Part shown: in pieces, positions 45,170 to 57,599 of the stretch
Numbering within the stretch: the first letter of the stretch is position 1
How the letters are laid out: every line of letters starts with the position of its first letter
Assembly (NCBI GenBank): GCA_000328365.1
Contig: KB301649.1
Span: 43,408 to 107,407, forward strand
Length of the DNA stretch: 64,000 nucleotides
Origin: Capitella teleta
Lineage: Eukaryota > Annelida > Polychaeta > Capitellidae
Direction of reading: 5' to 3'
Notes under the pieces: model-generated
What the model was told of the DNA's origin: nothing
Databases searched by the model: none
What the model saw: only the letters and a program-made list of their open reading frames with translations
Translations under genes and position numbers: made by a program

Positions 45170-47143
45170 TTAATGCTTTTTCTGCAGAGCGTCATACTCT
45201 GGCTCAAATACATCAAGGAATTTCTTGTGATTGGACATGGTGGCCAAAAGTCCTTCATCATTCTTGGGGTCACCGGCCTTGTCGTAGTCAATCTTGCCTC
45301 CATGCATGGTGGTCATTTCACCACCAGCAGCATTAATGATGGCATTGCCAGCGCAGATGTCCCACTTCTTGATTCTGGTGACATGGACGTAAGCATCAGC
45401 ATCCCCCTTAATCACCTGAACGGTCTTGTAACCTGAAAGCATTTCATTTTATACTTCATGCTGTGAACTGGCATTGAGCCAGGAGGGAGCTCATAAAATA
45501 TATTGATCAAATTCAATGCCAGTACTGAGAAAAGAAAATCTTGGCAATCAACTATAAATCAAACAATGAACGATTCTCACCAGCTCCTCCAGCAGGAATT
45601 ATCTCAGTGGCCTCTCCCATACTCTTCTTCACCACTTCCTCAACTGTTCCCGCATGAGATCGGGATACAATGATTCTCTCCTTGGCTGAGGTGTTGGGTG
45701 CAACCGACTTCAAATTGGACGATACACCGTGATCAACAAATCCCCAATCTATGAATGAAAAGAGAGTCACAGTGAATAGCAACCACTGGCGAATTGCCAC
45801 TTACAAGTTTCTTCATCAAAAGCCATGTGAATAACTCCGATGATGGGAACTCCTTTCACAGCTACGCACATCATTGTTGTCACATACTGACGGAGATCCT
45901 CTGAAAACAGGCAAATTAAAAAATGAATACATGCACAACTTTTTTTATGAAAAGGAAATGACATGCACACACAAAAAAAGATTAACTTTCCACAAATTTT
46001 CCACTTGAGCTTATTCAATTGCTCTTTTTGCACCCGACAGAAAGAGAACTTCATAAAAGCATGAGTAGTTTGAAAGCCAAACTTTTCAATCTCTCAATTT
46101 GATATATAAGGGACTATTATCATAACCAGGCAATAATAATGCTTTTTGTTCCTTGTGGAATATTCATAGTTTACCTGTGTATTCTTGAGTGGCATCAAGA
46201 GGATCAATCCATACAGTAATGTCCTTCAGAGGCACTTTGAGATCCTCAGTCAAGTGAGTGATCTCACTCCTCATTTTGTTGGGGGCCTCAACCTTACTCA
46301 GGTCAGGATTAAGGTTGTCATGCTCCTCTGAAACAACCTGCAAAGATATATAATTGAAACGTTTGTGGAAATATGACTCAACTAAATATACTATAGTATC
46401 TATACATTATATGAATTGCGGTTGTTGTGATACATGTACTTCCAACAAAGAAATATTCCTGGTTATGATTTATCATTTAATTTAACAGAATGGTTCACAA
46501 AACGCCAGCTTGAGCTTTGTTCAACTTCCGGGCTAGCGGAAAGCTGTGGGGTTCAGGGACTGGGTAATCATCCGTAATGTACGTGTAAGGTTAGAGTTAG
46601 GTTCATTAGGATTAGGCCAATTTAGGGTTAGCGTTCGCAAGCCAGTTAACTGTGCAGCGTTTCACCAGCCTTAAAGTTAACCAAACACTGTAACAGCAGT
46701 GTTTCATTAGCATCGTTAATAATTTAGTCATAAATTCATTCATTGAATTACATTATTATAATAAAATTATCAATTAAAACAAAAAATTAAACACTAACAC
46801 TAATGCCATTGAATCCTTTCTTCAGTGCGTACATCATAGCGATATGCGATTGCATGTCTCCCTCCGTCTTGAGCTCCGCAGCCCCCTCCAGGGTCTTGCC
46901 CTTCGTCTCGGCATTGAGGTCCTCCTCCCTCCCCAGTCGAATCTTCTTCACGACGTCGCCCCCTCTTCGAGCAACGTCAATTCCAGCCGACAGCAATTCT
47001 CGCAAACTGACATCGTAATTCACTTCTTCGTGGCTGCCAAAAAAGTACTGAGGTACGCCGAGTGCCCACAGTCCGACACAGGCAAATATGCATCCCACTG
47101 CCAGTCCAATAGGGTTGAGTTTTATCACAGTGGACCGCGGCAT
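45170..47143 (-). CDS. BPNT2: BPNT2 (IMPAD1/gPAPP), Golgi 3'-phosphoadenosine 5'-phosphate phosphatase
   Basis: Splits PAP, the by-product of sulfotransferases, into AMP and phosphate in the Golgi lumen, and so sustains glycosaminoglycan sulfation. Inferred exons: 46799-47143, 46175-46337, 45805-45900, 45581-45748 and 45170-45432, giving 344 aa (human 359). A signal-anchor helix near the N-terminus ([19 protein letters not shown]) fits a type II membrane protein. The Li-sensitive phosphatase motif [13 protein letters not shown] and WDICAGNAI are intact, with Glu-Glu metal ligands at VVSEEHD. Start chosen at MPRSTVIKL; in-frame Met codons at 47179 and further upstream could add 12 or more residues. 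An NRF-1-like TGCGCCTGCG lies near 47230. Confidence 0.94.
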
Positions 47144-47372
47144 TTTTGACCCGTTGGCGAAAGGCGATGACGATTTCATTGCTGATGGAGCTAGTAACCA
47201 AGTTTCCCACAAGCTACTCTTCAAAGCTTCTGCGCCTGCGATGTCTAGTTTTTATGTAGATTTGGATCAATGCAGAAGTTATAGAACTCGGTCGATTCTT
47301 CAATGACATATGTGATTATTTATTGGCAATAACATTTGTATTTGAAGGTTATCACTACTTATCAATAATGGG

Positions 47373-47900
47373 ATCTCGAAGATAAGAGGGGAAAAATACA
47401 TACAGGGTGATCCTAAAGTTTATTTGAAATAATGGATATTTTCCAATATTAATTAAACTAGTCACACACAAACATGTTTTTTTTTCTCTATAAAATCGCA
47501 CCTTAGCTGTTTATATCACATACATATTAATTATCATTTATAATTGGAGTTGTGTCTCATGTCAGACCCTTTTTATTGCAAATATTTCAGGCTTGGCCAA
47601 TTTTGTCCAACTTCATTTATTTTAATGATAAGATATTGTGGACAAGGTAAAAGGGGAAAGTATATACACGGTGATCCTTAAGTTTATTAAAAATAATGGA
47701 TATTTTCCAATATTAATTAAACTTGTCACACACAAATATGTTTGTTTTTCTATCAAATCGCACTTTAACTGCTTATATCACATACATAATACTTATCATT
47801 TATAATTGGAATTGTGTCTCATGTCAGACCCTTTTTATTGCAAATATTTCAGGCTTGGTCATTTTTTTTTCAACTTCATTTATTTAGCTTTAATGGTAAA
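47373..47900. repeat. Tandem pair of a 264-bp repeat with Mariner-like end
   Basis: Two direct copies (about 47373-47636 and 47637-47900) share TAATGGATATTTTCCAATAT, AATTGTGTCTCATGTCAGAC and GCAAATATTTCAGGCTTGG in the same order. Copy 1 begins near TACAGGGTGATC, like a Tc1/Mariner terminus. No transposase was seen. A related end in reverse orientation occurs at 53010-53112. Confidence 0.75.
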
Positions 47901-47969
47901 ATATTATTGACAAAGTGTGCCATGAAGTATACTTAAATCTCTTTGGAGGCCATGATCTTCTCCAAGACA

Positions 47970-48150
47970 ATAACAGTCAGACCCTGTTAATTCACCATCA
48001 TGTAATCCGCTTTTTTCGTAATCCACCCTAAAATCCCAAGGACGAAGTGTTTGTAATGTTAATTGTGTCATGTAATCCCCCAATTTCGTTAATCCGCCTC
48101 CAACCACGATCCTCAGTAACAAATCTGCATTGTACTATTATAAATTACAT
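47970..48150. repeat. Dispersed repeat shared with 19.44-19.64 kb
   Basis: Starts near CAGACCCTGTTAATTCA and contains TTTGTAATGTTAATTGTGT and CCTCAGTAACAAATCT, in the same order as at 19.4-19.6 kb. It adjoins the pogo-like element. Confidence 0.6.
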
Positions 48151-48151
48151 A

Positions 48152-49320
48152 CAGTAAAACCCTGCTAACTCGAATTTGAAGGAACCAGCGAAAACACCAG
48201 CGAAAACACTTTGACAAAGAGGGTTTTTGACGAATCGGGGTTTTCAAATTCTCAACATTTTGGTAACGTTATGATCTATGAGATTACGTCATGATAGCAT
48301 AATGACCTACCCCTGAACACTTTAAAGCTGCCAACACATGAAAAAAAAATTAAAACCATTTGTTTGCGTTGTTTATTGAATATCATTTTGACAATTCATT
48401 TTGATATTCTTTATTCTTGCCGCCTTGAACCACATCATCAACGCCTCTTTCACGCCCGGGTATTCACACAACCTTGCTCGCTTCCTGTCACCTCCACTCT
48501 CTATAATGCATTTGAATCTTCTTAGAATTTTTGATCCAAGTTGACAGGGTGCTTGGTGAGATTACAAACTTATCGACGATGGCCTTTTTCTTCCCTCCAG
48601 CTTCAGCTTTGGTGATCACCAGGAACTTGGCCTCTATAGGGTTACACACGTGATCTTTTGTTTAGTCGCCATTATTGCAGAGATGTCCCGCAGAGATTCG
48701 TTGACAGACTGATTAATTTGTTGTGACGAATAATCAGATTTTATACTGATGGGCAGAGTTTGTTTATTATTGATATTTCTTGCCTATTCAACATCTGAGG
48801 CTATACCGCTTTCTGTAATCGTCTTCATCAAAGACGCCTTCATGTGGTTTACTCCGATCGGAAATCCACCACATGCTCTTTCTTCTATTGATAACCAAGC
48901 ATCGTGAACAAAAGAACGCTTGCTGCTAATTGAAACTTTGAATATGGCGGCTGCTTTAATTGACATGATGCGGTCGATTACGCAATGAAAAGACAGAGAC
49001 AGAGACGCTGACTTCTGAACAATGCAAGAGGTGACACGCGAGTCGAACTCTGTTTGTAAACGATTGTCCAAAACAGTAGAGTTGCGTTAATTGCAATTAG
49101 CGAAAGGGTTCTTTGATCAAAACAAAAACTTCGACAAAAACGATTTAATTTTGCTCAAGGGACCGGAAAATATGTTCAAGGATCAGGGTTTTTCGACGAA
49201 GCGGGGTTCGAGGAATCCGAGCAATCTGTAATGCTAAAGTATAGGGGAGTCGTTGGGACTTTGAAAACACTTTGACAAAGAGGGGTCTTCGAGTAATCCG
49301 TTTTCGAGTTGCACATGCTA
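48152..49320 (-). mobile_element. Decayed pogo/Tigger-type DNA transposon
   Basis: The left end CAGTAAAACCCTGCTAACTC resembles Tigger termini. On the minus strand, 48640-48395 codes for a CENP-B/Tigger-type DNA-binding domain (KKKAIVDKFVISPSTLSTW, then a KRARLCEYPGVKEALMMWF segment after a frame change). The DDE catalytic part was not recognised. GAAAACACTTTGACAAAGAG occurs near both ends (about 48202 and 49263) as a direct repeat. The element is long dead. The right border is uncertain. Confidence 0.7.
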
Positions 49321-52030
49321 CTGCTCGCGCAAAATCAAAGTCCTGCGAGCGATTGACCGCTCGCGATGGCTTTAGCAAGTAATGAAAATCGCTCGTGTTG
49401 TGTATTCTTCCCAGCTCAACTGTAATACTGCGAATCTTTGAAAGGGCGCGCGACAGCATGCGAAGGGGACGGCGGGGAAGAGAGAAGGCAGAATGCGCCA
49501 AAGCGCATCGACTCTGGAGAAGGGGGGAGAAAGTGTTTACACTTAGCTTGAAGGCGAGCGAATAATTAGCGTCGCGTCGCCTCAATGAATGTATAAACAA
49601 ACTCGGCGTTATCTGATTGAGCTTATTGCTTACGATATATATTAGCGTGTTCTGATAATTCATAAATTCCTTCCGGTTTTTCCAAGTCGACAATTTCTCG
49701 GATCACTGGCCGTAAATCCTTTCTTATAGTATATAGTTAAGTTACTTCCAACGTGTTACACACGAATAAGAGGAAGAGGGAAACTGCAGCTAAAGACATT
49801 TAAGAAATGGGAAGAGGATCCAGAAATATCTGCAAGGTAGTCGCAATCATTCTCGAGATTTGGCGAGATAATGATACCGATATGGTGGTTAAGATATGAA
49901 CTCAATATATATATTAATTCGTGAAATTAGCTGTTCAGCCTGTTGCATGTACATGTAATTGGAAGTATTGAATTAATTGCTGTACTCCATCGTCATATTC
50001 AATTCATATTCACCGTATTATCGACTGACACGTTGTTTGGAAGCCATTTGTCTTTTGCTTGAGCGCAGAAATGTACAAGTAATAGAAGCATGAAATTCAA
50101 CAAGTCAGTGTGTTGATAAAAATAAAATAGATGAATCATTGAATAAAGGCCATGCCCTGTAGTACAAGCAAGATCAACAGATCAAAGCAAGATAAGTAAT
50201 TCACACGATGCGTGCATTCTTCTCGGTTTTGTATGCCCTGTGCAGTGGTGCTATCTAACTATCAATTTTCTTTATTTCTCAAGTAGTACACTTAAAACTC
50301 ACAGATATGTTAGGCAAGAGTGATCAACACCATTATCTCTCAATAACTAGCTCCTGTGCCTGAACAATTTTTATTTTAGCCGATCTTCAAAATCACTCTC
50401 CATAGCATCCCTACATAAGTTTACGGGAGCGATAAACTGCTCCCGTGCTATTTTCAAATGACAAGAACTGCATTAGTGAAGTAATATATAAGTATGTGAT
50501 CTGCTGCAATTGGGGTCTTGGCTTGCAAACATTGTAGTCAGAAACATAACATCTGCTTTTGTGCGTTTTGTTGTAAGTCCCGAAAACTAAGACTACCCAT
50601 TGGTCTTGTCTCAAATATGGAACACCAAAACTTTGACTCCCCACCAAGGGTCAACGTCACACTGTTCCATCCTGGGAGCTCACATTCAACTGTTGGCTTT
50701 ACCAATCTTTCTTCTCTCCTTTGCCAGTGCTGATATTTTTGTCTCTTTTGTCTCACGTCAGCAAGGAGTCCACTGTCTTATAGTACTCGTATTCGCTCTC
50801 TCACAAGGATGTTGGCCATGTGATCCCTCTAGCTGACTCCAAAAACTCGCCAGCATAACCATATACAGTCAAAAGTTCGTTATTACGAAACCTTCAGGGG
50901 GCATAAAAATTAGTTTGTAATATCAGAAGTTCTATATATGAGGAGTACATCCTATTCTCCCATCGAGAAAAAACGTTATGAGTCATAAATTGACGTAATG
51001 ATACACGTAATGTTTCATCATAATGTAATTAAGCTAATGGAGATGTAAATGGAACATGTGTGTTAACACTTGAAATGAAAATGAAAAAAGAAAGGTTTCT
51101 TGAGGGTTTTCTTTTAATGTTTTATTGAAATTCACGCATAAAGTTAATGCATCATGACATACAATCACTTATACAAAAAAAGATTCATTGGTGGATTGTT
51201 TAAGCTTATATGCTGCGATGCTGAGATAAATCTACCCGGTTTGAACACATCGTCTGTGTTGGCACAGGATTGCACGTGTCGTCTCAATTGCTTGAACGAC
51301 TGCATTGCTGCTGTGTAGATCATTGTGTTGTTTTTCTTACCGTCGTTATTGTCATTCGAACTTGTTTGGGCTGACTTCTTTAATGACATCTTTAATGACA
51401 GATTCTATAATGACATTAATTACGTCATTGTTGGATGCGACCTGGCATGTTTCAACACGATCATCCAGGTTAGAGTACTCCTCAGCTGTGCAGACATCAG
51501 CTCCTTTGGCACGGGCACGGCGCAGCAGTTCAATCAAAGAAATGCTATACTCCAGGTCCTCATTAATATCCTCAGAATCGAATCAATATCGAATGATTAT
51601 CCATTTCAATTTTGTCTGTGTTATATGCTATGTCTTCTGAGTAAGTTTGGACTAATTTTAAGTAGCGTTTGGAGAATGTTAACAATTGATCTCTTTGGCG
51701 GCATGATCACCATAATCGTTTCTTTTGTCTCTGCACAAACAAAAAATATAGGAACCGATCGCCACTTTAAAATCGGCGGCCTTCTCGACTACAGAGCGGC
51801 GTCACACTTTGATGTTCGCTTTGATGTTCATTAAAAATCGTGGGGTGAAACATCACAGTTGGCTTGAATATTTGAGTCGATGGAGAGGAAAGACACACGA
51901 GCAGTCAACATTTGCTCGAGAGGGGTAAGGATAATGCTTTAATGAGCAATATTTTGAATTTTGATTGACTATGACATTGTGGGTTCATAATAACAGGAGT
52001 CATCTCTGCTCAGGGGACTGGATATTTGGT
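49321..52030. other. Intergenic, no firm gene
   Basis: Several short open frames occur (49145-49693 minus, 50411-50836 both strands, 51165-51834 both strands). None shows a family signature. The minus-strand stretch about 51352-51560 (IELLRRARAKGADVCTAEEY) looks protein-like, but no splice partner was found. Confidence 0.4.
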
Positions 52031-52260
52031 TCGTATAAACCGGAAGTTTGAACAATGCAAAGTTTGAATTATCCGTTGAACCTGCAATGTTAAATTTGTT
52101 AAAATTTTAAGAATGTGTGTAAAATTTGAGCGTTTTTGGTTGCTGAAACCGGAATTTGCGATAATCAAGTGAGCAAATGACAGGGTTGCCATGCAACGGT
52201 CAACATGTGAGGGCCGCTTTTCACAAGTGATGTCGAATCTGTGTGTATATACAAGCTAAC
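52030..52260 (+). repeat. Dispersed repeat with AAACCGGAA motif, copy 1
   Basis: Shares AATTTGAGCGTTTTTGGT, GCGATAATC/GAGTGARCAAATG and GTTGCCATGCAACGG-like sequence with 59.13-59.30 kb. It also shares the CCGGAAT...GCGATAATC block, reversed, with 57.60-57.77 kb. Probably a MITE; the ends are not defined. Confidence 0.5.
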
Positions 52261-52267
52261 CTCCAGA

Positions 52268-52425
52268 TCTATGTACTACTGTCTATGGTGGTATGCAGGA
52301 TAAAGAACCCTTGGGATTTATCGATAAGAGTAGGGGGAAACCCCGGTCCCGGGCCTTCTGTTCTGGCGCCCGTATCACCCGAAAGGGTTGGGTGGAGCCG
52401 TAAGACCCCAATCACACAATCCAGA
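52268..52425 (+). mobile_element. SINE body copy
   Basis: TACTGTCTATGGTGGTATGC, GATTTATCGATAAGAGTAGG and TTCTGTTCTGGCGCCCGTAT match the family. The 5' part is truncated. Confidence 0.8.
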
Positions 52426-52617
52426 TCTATGCTGTAGCATTTCAAATCCTGTCCATCTACCAATCTAGGTTGATAATGTTCTCGCTATGGCTAGCCATGT
52501 CTTGATCTCTGTCATACTGTCTCCTTGGGATGTGATCGTTGATCCCAATTACTTTTCTTTGGTAACATTTACTCTGGTAGTATCCTAATTATCTCTGTTG
52601 ACCTTAAAATTCAAGGC

Positions 52618-53010
52618 TTACTTCATGAGGTGTTTCCATGTCATGTTATGTGGTTGCCAGATGTTGTGATAGTCTCGTCCTCCTTGCAGTATCACTAACC
52701 TCCTGTTTTCTCTCCCTCTCCTTCTCTCTCCTTCCACGCTCTTTTCCAGAACTGATTTTAACATTTCGTCTGATCTCATGATGTGACCAATCCATCTTGC
52801 CTTCCTTTTCCAAATCCTGACATTCAAGCTTCTCTTTTCACCTTTCATTTTCAGTATGCTCTCTCTAGTTGATTCTCTCCATTCAGCTACCCCAAATCCA
52901 CATCTCACAGCTCTCCAGTCTCTTGCAGCCATCTTTCTTCAACATCCAGGTTTTTGAGCCATAAATGAGCACACTCCAGACCAAGGTCTTGAAGAGTGTC
53001 CTCTGCGGTT
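52618..53010 (-). mobile_element. LINE fragment, reverse-transcriptase C-terminus
   Basis: Minus-strand frames code for TLFKTLVWSVLIYGSKTW and, after an interruption, for RKARWIGHIMRSDEMLKS followed by an Arg/Glu-rich GERRRGRENRR. This is the usual end of RTE-like and related LINE reverse transcriptases. No endonuclease was seen, and this is a 5'-truncated dead copy. The exact clade is uncertain. Confidence 0.8.
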
Positions 53011-53112
53011 GGTCTTTCCGGTGAGGAGCCTATGATATTTTCGGATGTAAACACAATCGCCATATTGTAAAAATCCCCATTATTTGTAAATATACTTTTG
53101 AATCACCCTGTA
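53010..53112 (-). mobile_element. Mariner-like terminus, reverse orientation
   Basis: The reverse complement starts TACAGGGTGATTCAAAAGTA and continues with ATAATGG, parallel to the repeat at 47.4 kb. Only this end was recognised. Confidence 0.55.
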
Positions 53113-53849
53113 GCCGTTCATGATTATCATAACGCATCTCTGTGGTAATATAAGTACTGTTCTGACACCCCATTTGCTGTACCTCTAGATTTGTTCACAA
53201 AGGTGTAATTATAGTTTCGTATCATATTAAAAAACTTTAAATACTATTGAATCTGATGAAATAGCCTGAAAATTCTCACATCTACAAGAATAAATGTATT
53301 CAACATTGAGAATAGCAATGACATTACATTATTAAACCATGACTGAATCTTCAAATACGAATCTAGTTGTGCAACTATGCCAAAATAATGGCGTCAATGG
53401 AAGTATGTTTACGTGCTCCTTTCCATCTAGAAATCTCAGTTCAAGTAGTTTTCCCACTGGATTGTGCGCTCATTAACAGAAAATAGAAAGCAATTTTTTT
53501 AAAGTGCTCCTAAGAATATCACAGCACTCTGCCCTTCAGTCTATAGTGACGTACTCATGCTTGTGTCATATACTCATACTATCATAATTTTACATAATGA
53601 TTTATGATAATGACTCATACTAAGATACTTAGCATACTATATTAACTATGATTATGAATATGATACTGTCATAGGTCTAATTAGACTAATGATAATTGCG
53701 TTCCAGCTCCAAGCCTCTATCAGTCTATGTAATATATTAATAATCAGATCATCATCGCCCCATATGATAGCTACAGACTGGATCTACGCGTCACACTAAG
53801 TTAAAATTCAGTCCGTGACTCACTTAACACTGACTGTGACACCACTGGT
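53113..53849. other. AT-rich intergenic sequence
   Basis: No gene or RNA gene recognised. It starts beside an ATCATAACGC word (about 53128). Confidence 0.5.
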
Positions 53850-53985
53850 AACTCACCAGCTTGAAGTCAGTGCTCTGCTGCCCAACTGCATAACAGAGCT
53901 GGACGCTGTGCCACAGTGTGGGTTACTGTCTATGATTATCACTCTTCAGTAGCACACAGGATAAAGACCCCCCTGGGATCTTTTG
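53850..53985 (+). mobile_element. Decayed SINE body copy
   Basis: GCTGCCCAACTGCATAACAG, GTTACTGTCTATG and CAGGATAAAGAC follow the SINE body order, with more divergence than other copies. Confidence 0.65.
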
Positions 53986-54381
53986 AAAGGGTATAATTAT
54001 GATGATTATATCTCCGTAGATTAATTCGTGGCATTCCACGCATCAATGGAATCAGCAAAGGTGAAGTATAAGTGTATACCGCTAGATTTCATTCCTTTGA
54101 TGTTGATGGATATATTTAACACAAGGTCCTCACCAGCCCAAAAGGATAGCGCTTATTGGGACCCCACCATAAACAACGAAGGCATGCTTCTCCGACCGAG
54201 GAGATAGAAAATAGCTACAAAACTACAAAAACAAAAGCGCTCGCCAGTGTCTTTGTCGTGACTTGAATATAACTTTGACTGTCTCTCAGTATCACTGTCA
54301 CCTGTTTGTCACTGAGAGTGTCCTTATCGGTCTTCTGCTTTCACTCCTTAGCAAGATTTATACTTGTCTAATGAATATAAG
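53986..54381 (+). promoter_or_regulatory. UBE2W upstream region
   Basis: The sequence before the inferred UBE2W start should hold its promoter. No TATA box or named site stands out. Confidence 0.3.
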
Positions 54382-55220
54382 ATGAGACTGGTGAGTCCGG
54401 ATAGTTCTGATCGTAACTCTTCCCCTCTCTTTCTCTCACTTTTATTGCAAATTAACACAAGTTGAATTGAACAAAATTTGATGTTTTGCAGAAACGGCTC
54501 CAGAAGGAACTCCAGGCGCTGCAGCGAGATCCACCTGTTGGAGTGAAAGTAGACACAGATAAACTCACCAGCAATCTTTCAGAGTATGAATGCTTTCTCT
54601 ATACAGAGTTTGGGTTCTTTCTTTCGGTATTCTTTAATACTGTTGATTTTCCACGGGAATTTCTCTCAAATCTATTATCATGAGAATGACATTTGATTTC
54701 AGATGGACTGTCAACCTGACTGGTGCTCCTGGGACGTTATACGAGGGGGAAAATTTTGTCCTGCATTTCAAATTTGGGTCACGGTACCCTTTTGACTCCC
54801 CACAGGTCTTGTGTTTATGTTAATCTTACCAATTTGATTGATAATTTTCTTTCTTGCATTACAGGTGATCTTTGGTGGCGCTAACATTCCAGTTCACCCC
54901 CATGTTTACAGTAATGGTCATATCTGTTTATCGATCTTGACGGAAGACTGGTCCCCAGCTCTCTCTGTACAAAGTGTGTGTCTCAGTATCGTCAGCATGC
55001 TAAGCAGTTGCAAAGAAAAGGTTCGGTTCTTTGCGCTCAACTTATTCCATTTCCAAAATTTCTTTCTCTGGTGTAGAAGCGACCTCCAGATAATGCCATC
55101 TATGTCAAAACATGCAGTAAAAATCCGAAGAAAACCCGTTGGTGGTATCACGGTGAGAGCTTCTTCTTTTCATTACCTGACCAATCACAGGTGTTTATTT
55201 TATCAGATGACCAGGTATAA
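54382..55220 (+). CDS. UBE2W: UBE2W, N-terminal-specific ubiquitin-conjugating enzyme
   Basis: UBE2W moves a single ubiquitin onto the alpha-amino group of substrates with flexible N-termini. Inferred exons: 54382-54390, 54492-54583, 54703-54805, 54865-55020, 55077-55152 and 55207-55220, giving 149 aa (human 151). Exon 1 codes only Met-Arg-Leu. The UBC fold is intact: [36 protein letters not shown] with the active-site Cys, and [17 protein letters not shown]. The tail ends [12 protein letters not shown], parallel to human WWYHDDTC. The last intron (54 nt) is in frame and stop-free, so retaining it would insert 18 residues before the same end. AATAAA at 55752-55757. Confidence 0.93.
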
Positions 55221-55751
55221 CCCGTGCAAAAAGCTTCCTGTAGATGGCCAATCACTGTCCTCTCCGTTGATCCATTTCTCCCCACCTATGCTGATCTGGC
55301 TTGACCTACCATGACCTCTGATCAAGCACATAAATCTGGTTATTTCTGATTTGAGGGACACGAAGTGAGATCAACCGCTGCAATTGTGTATCTCGCGAGC
55401 GTCATATCAAGGGGAAGCTGATGAGAATAATCAAAACTTTCTAATTTATTATTTTGCAGATGAAATAATTTCATTCATTTCGTGATTTCAATCAATGATA
55501 TTTCAATCAATGTCCACCACAAATTGTCGCAACTCGTTTTGTACTCTTGTCTTTTTTTTTCTTACTTGCTTCAAAGAAATAATCAAGAGTTCACTTTTTT
55601 ATTTAATTTCCTTCACTTTTGATTCACTTTTTTCTACTGCTCTGTGCTCTCTGCATTTAGTTTTCACATGGTCCTAGCAGTGCTATTGTTTTTCTAATTG
55701 ATAGGTTTATATTTCTGATGCTAGGTCACCTTGAGTGCTGATCAGTCATTC

Positions 55752-55757
55752 AATAAA
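55752..55757 (+). terminator. Probable UBE2W polyadenylation signal
   Basis: AATAAA about 530 bp after the stop codon. Confidence 0.4.
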
Positions 55758-56894
55758 TGTGTTATCTGTTTCATAATTCATGTCTCTAAGTTTTGTTTCC
55801 TTGTTTGTGATGTCATCAGATGCTTTGTGCATTGACAGCCACACACTTGAACTACCTCAAATATACCATACAGTTAAATGCACTCTTTCAGCAACATTAA
55901 CTTTTAGGCAAGGATAATTCTGCAGTTAACACAATTTGCTCATTGAGCGTTGAGTACAGGGGATTATATATGACATGTTTGGACTGTGAACTGAGTTGCA
56001 TAATGTGATAACACAGGACTCGATTCGCCCTGAATATGTCACTGGTTATAACAGCAGTTTTAATCAATTGATGTCTCAACTGATTTCTCTTCTGAAACTG
56101 GCCAAGTGAGTGTGAATTAAACATTTGCTTATAATGGATAAAATTAACTTTGAATGACAAGCAAAGTGAGAACACGAATATACAGTAAACCTCGTACAAT
56201 GTATATACAGAATAGGCCAATAGGCCAAAGGTAGTCTTATTAACTCCTTGTTAAAAACAAAACTCTAAAATTGAAATATTAAAATTCTAGGTTGGTGATT
56301 ACTGATTAGTGTCTCTTGCTCATAATCAGCCCATTATGCTTAGGGCCTGAGAAACGGAGGGGGGGGGGGACAAACTGGTGTGGTACATATACCAGTATGG
56401 TCCACTTTCAGTACCTAATGGGCTGTGGGCACATGACATCACTGGCGACGCCAAGTGCTCACTGTATGGCTGCTGAAAGTGGTGGGTGTTTGTTACTGTG
56501 AAAAAAAAAAGAAGAAAATATATTATCATAACTTCTTTGTTAATGTTACAGTTCGGGGAGGTATCTGATAACACACCCATCATAACGTAAATCAGTCAAA
56601 GGCCATTTTCATAACGCAATCGGATAACGCTAATGTAAAAGTCGCATTGCATAACGCATTCATTGCTCATCAGCGGCTACCGCAGTATAGTCCTACATAC
56701 AGTAGTCGTAATTACCGTAATACTTGTAGTTTTGTCGAAGTGGAGTCTGATGCTAGTTCGTTTCTTCTTGTTCTTGTACAGTTCCTAGCTGCTGTAAACG
56801 GAGTACGCCGTCAATGCGGGCGCTTAATTCGTATGCATTTGCTGTAAACGTAACGCTTTCCTATAATAGACGACTCTCACGGCCCTTTCACTGC
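55758..56894. other. Intergenic, no gene recognised
   Basis: Contains several CATAACGC words between about 56570 and 56660 and a poly-G run near 56360. Short frames on both strands lack family character. Confidence 0.45.
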
Positions 56895-57185
56895 TGAAGA
56901 CATCATCACTTGATGCCTCTGATATGCCCATAATAGACCAGCTTCCAATCTCCCTTATGGGTCGAAAGTACTCGAACACGTAGTCAATGTAGCCTACAAT
57001 TCACTCGGTACCTTGCGGAGAACGACCTACAAGATAAATTTCAATCCGCGTACAGACATTACCACAGCACAGAAACCGCCCTGATCCGCGTACAGAATAG
57101 CATCCTGCTGGCTTTGGATGAGCGGAAAGTGTGTATGTTACTACTGCTGGATTTTTCGGTGGCGTTTGACACTGTTGAATATTCT
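56895..57185 (+). mobile_element. LINE fragment, CR1/L2-like reverse transcriptase
   Basis: Plus-strand frame with FQSAYRHYHSTETALIRVQN and LLLLDFSVAFDTVEYSDL, the finger and first-Asp region of CR1/L2-type reverse transcriptases. The fragment is short and dead. It is a different LINE lineage from the one at 52.6 kb, judged by motif style. Confidence 0.8.
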
Positions 57186-57599
57186 GACCTCATTTTAATT
57201 CCAATATAATTTACCGTTAAACAAGATATGTTAAGTTCTATTACAAACACAGTTTTGTTATGACATAATTATTCTTGCAACCAAATCGTCAGAATGCTGC
57301 TCAATAAAAGAACACGCGAAAAGAATGTGCCGCTGGTTACCATAGCAACAATTTTTTTTTTATGAATGAAGCATTGATAATTTTGATGTGAAAAGTTGTC
57401 ACAAATGATTTAGAATTTAAATTACGGTGCCAATAGTTGTGTATAAATAAAAAGAAAAATTGGCATCAATGAATAAGGAATATAATAAGAGTGAAATCGC
57501 TGCAGTGATCCTATAATCTATGTGTATAATAAATGTCGAATTACTGAAATAAGTCGTTGTTTTTGCCAATGACGTGACGATTGACGAGCGAGCAGCATT

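Noticed and set aside
51165-51834. Possible gene on either strand
   Set aside because: Overlapping frames of similar size exist on both strands, with no family motif and no convincing splice sites.
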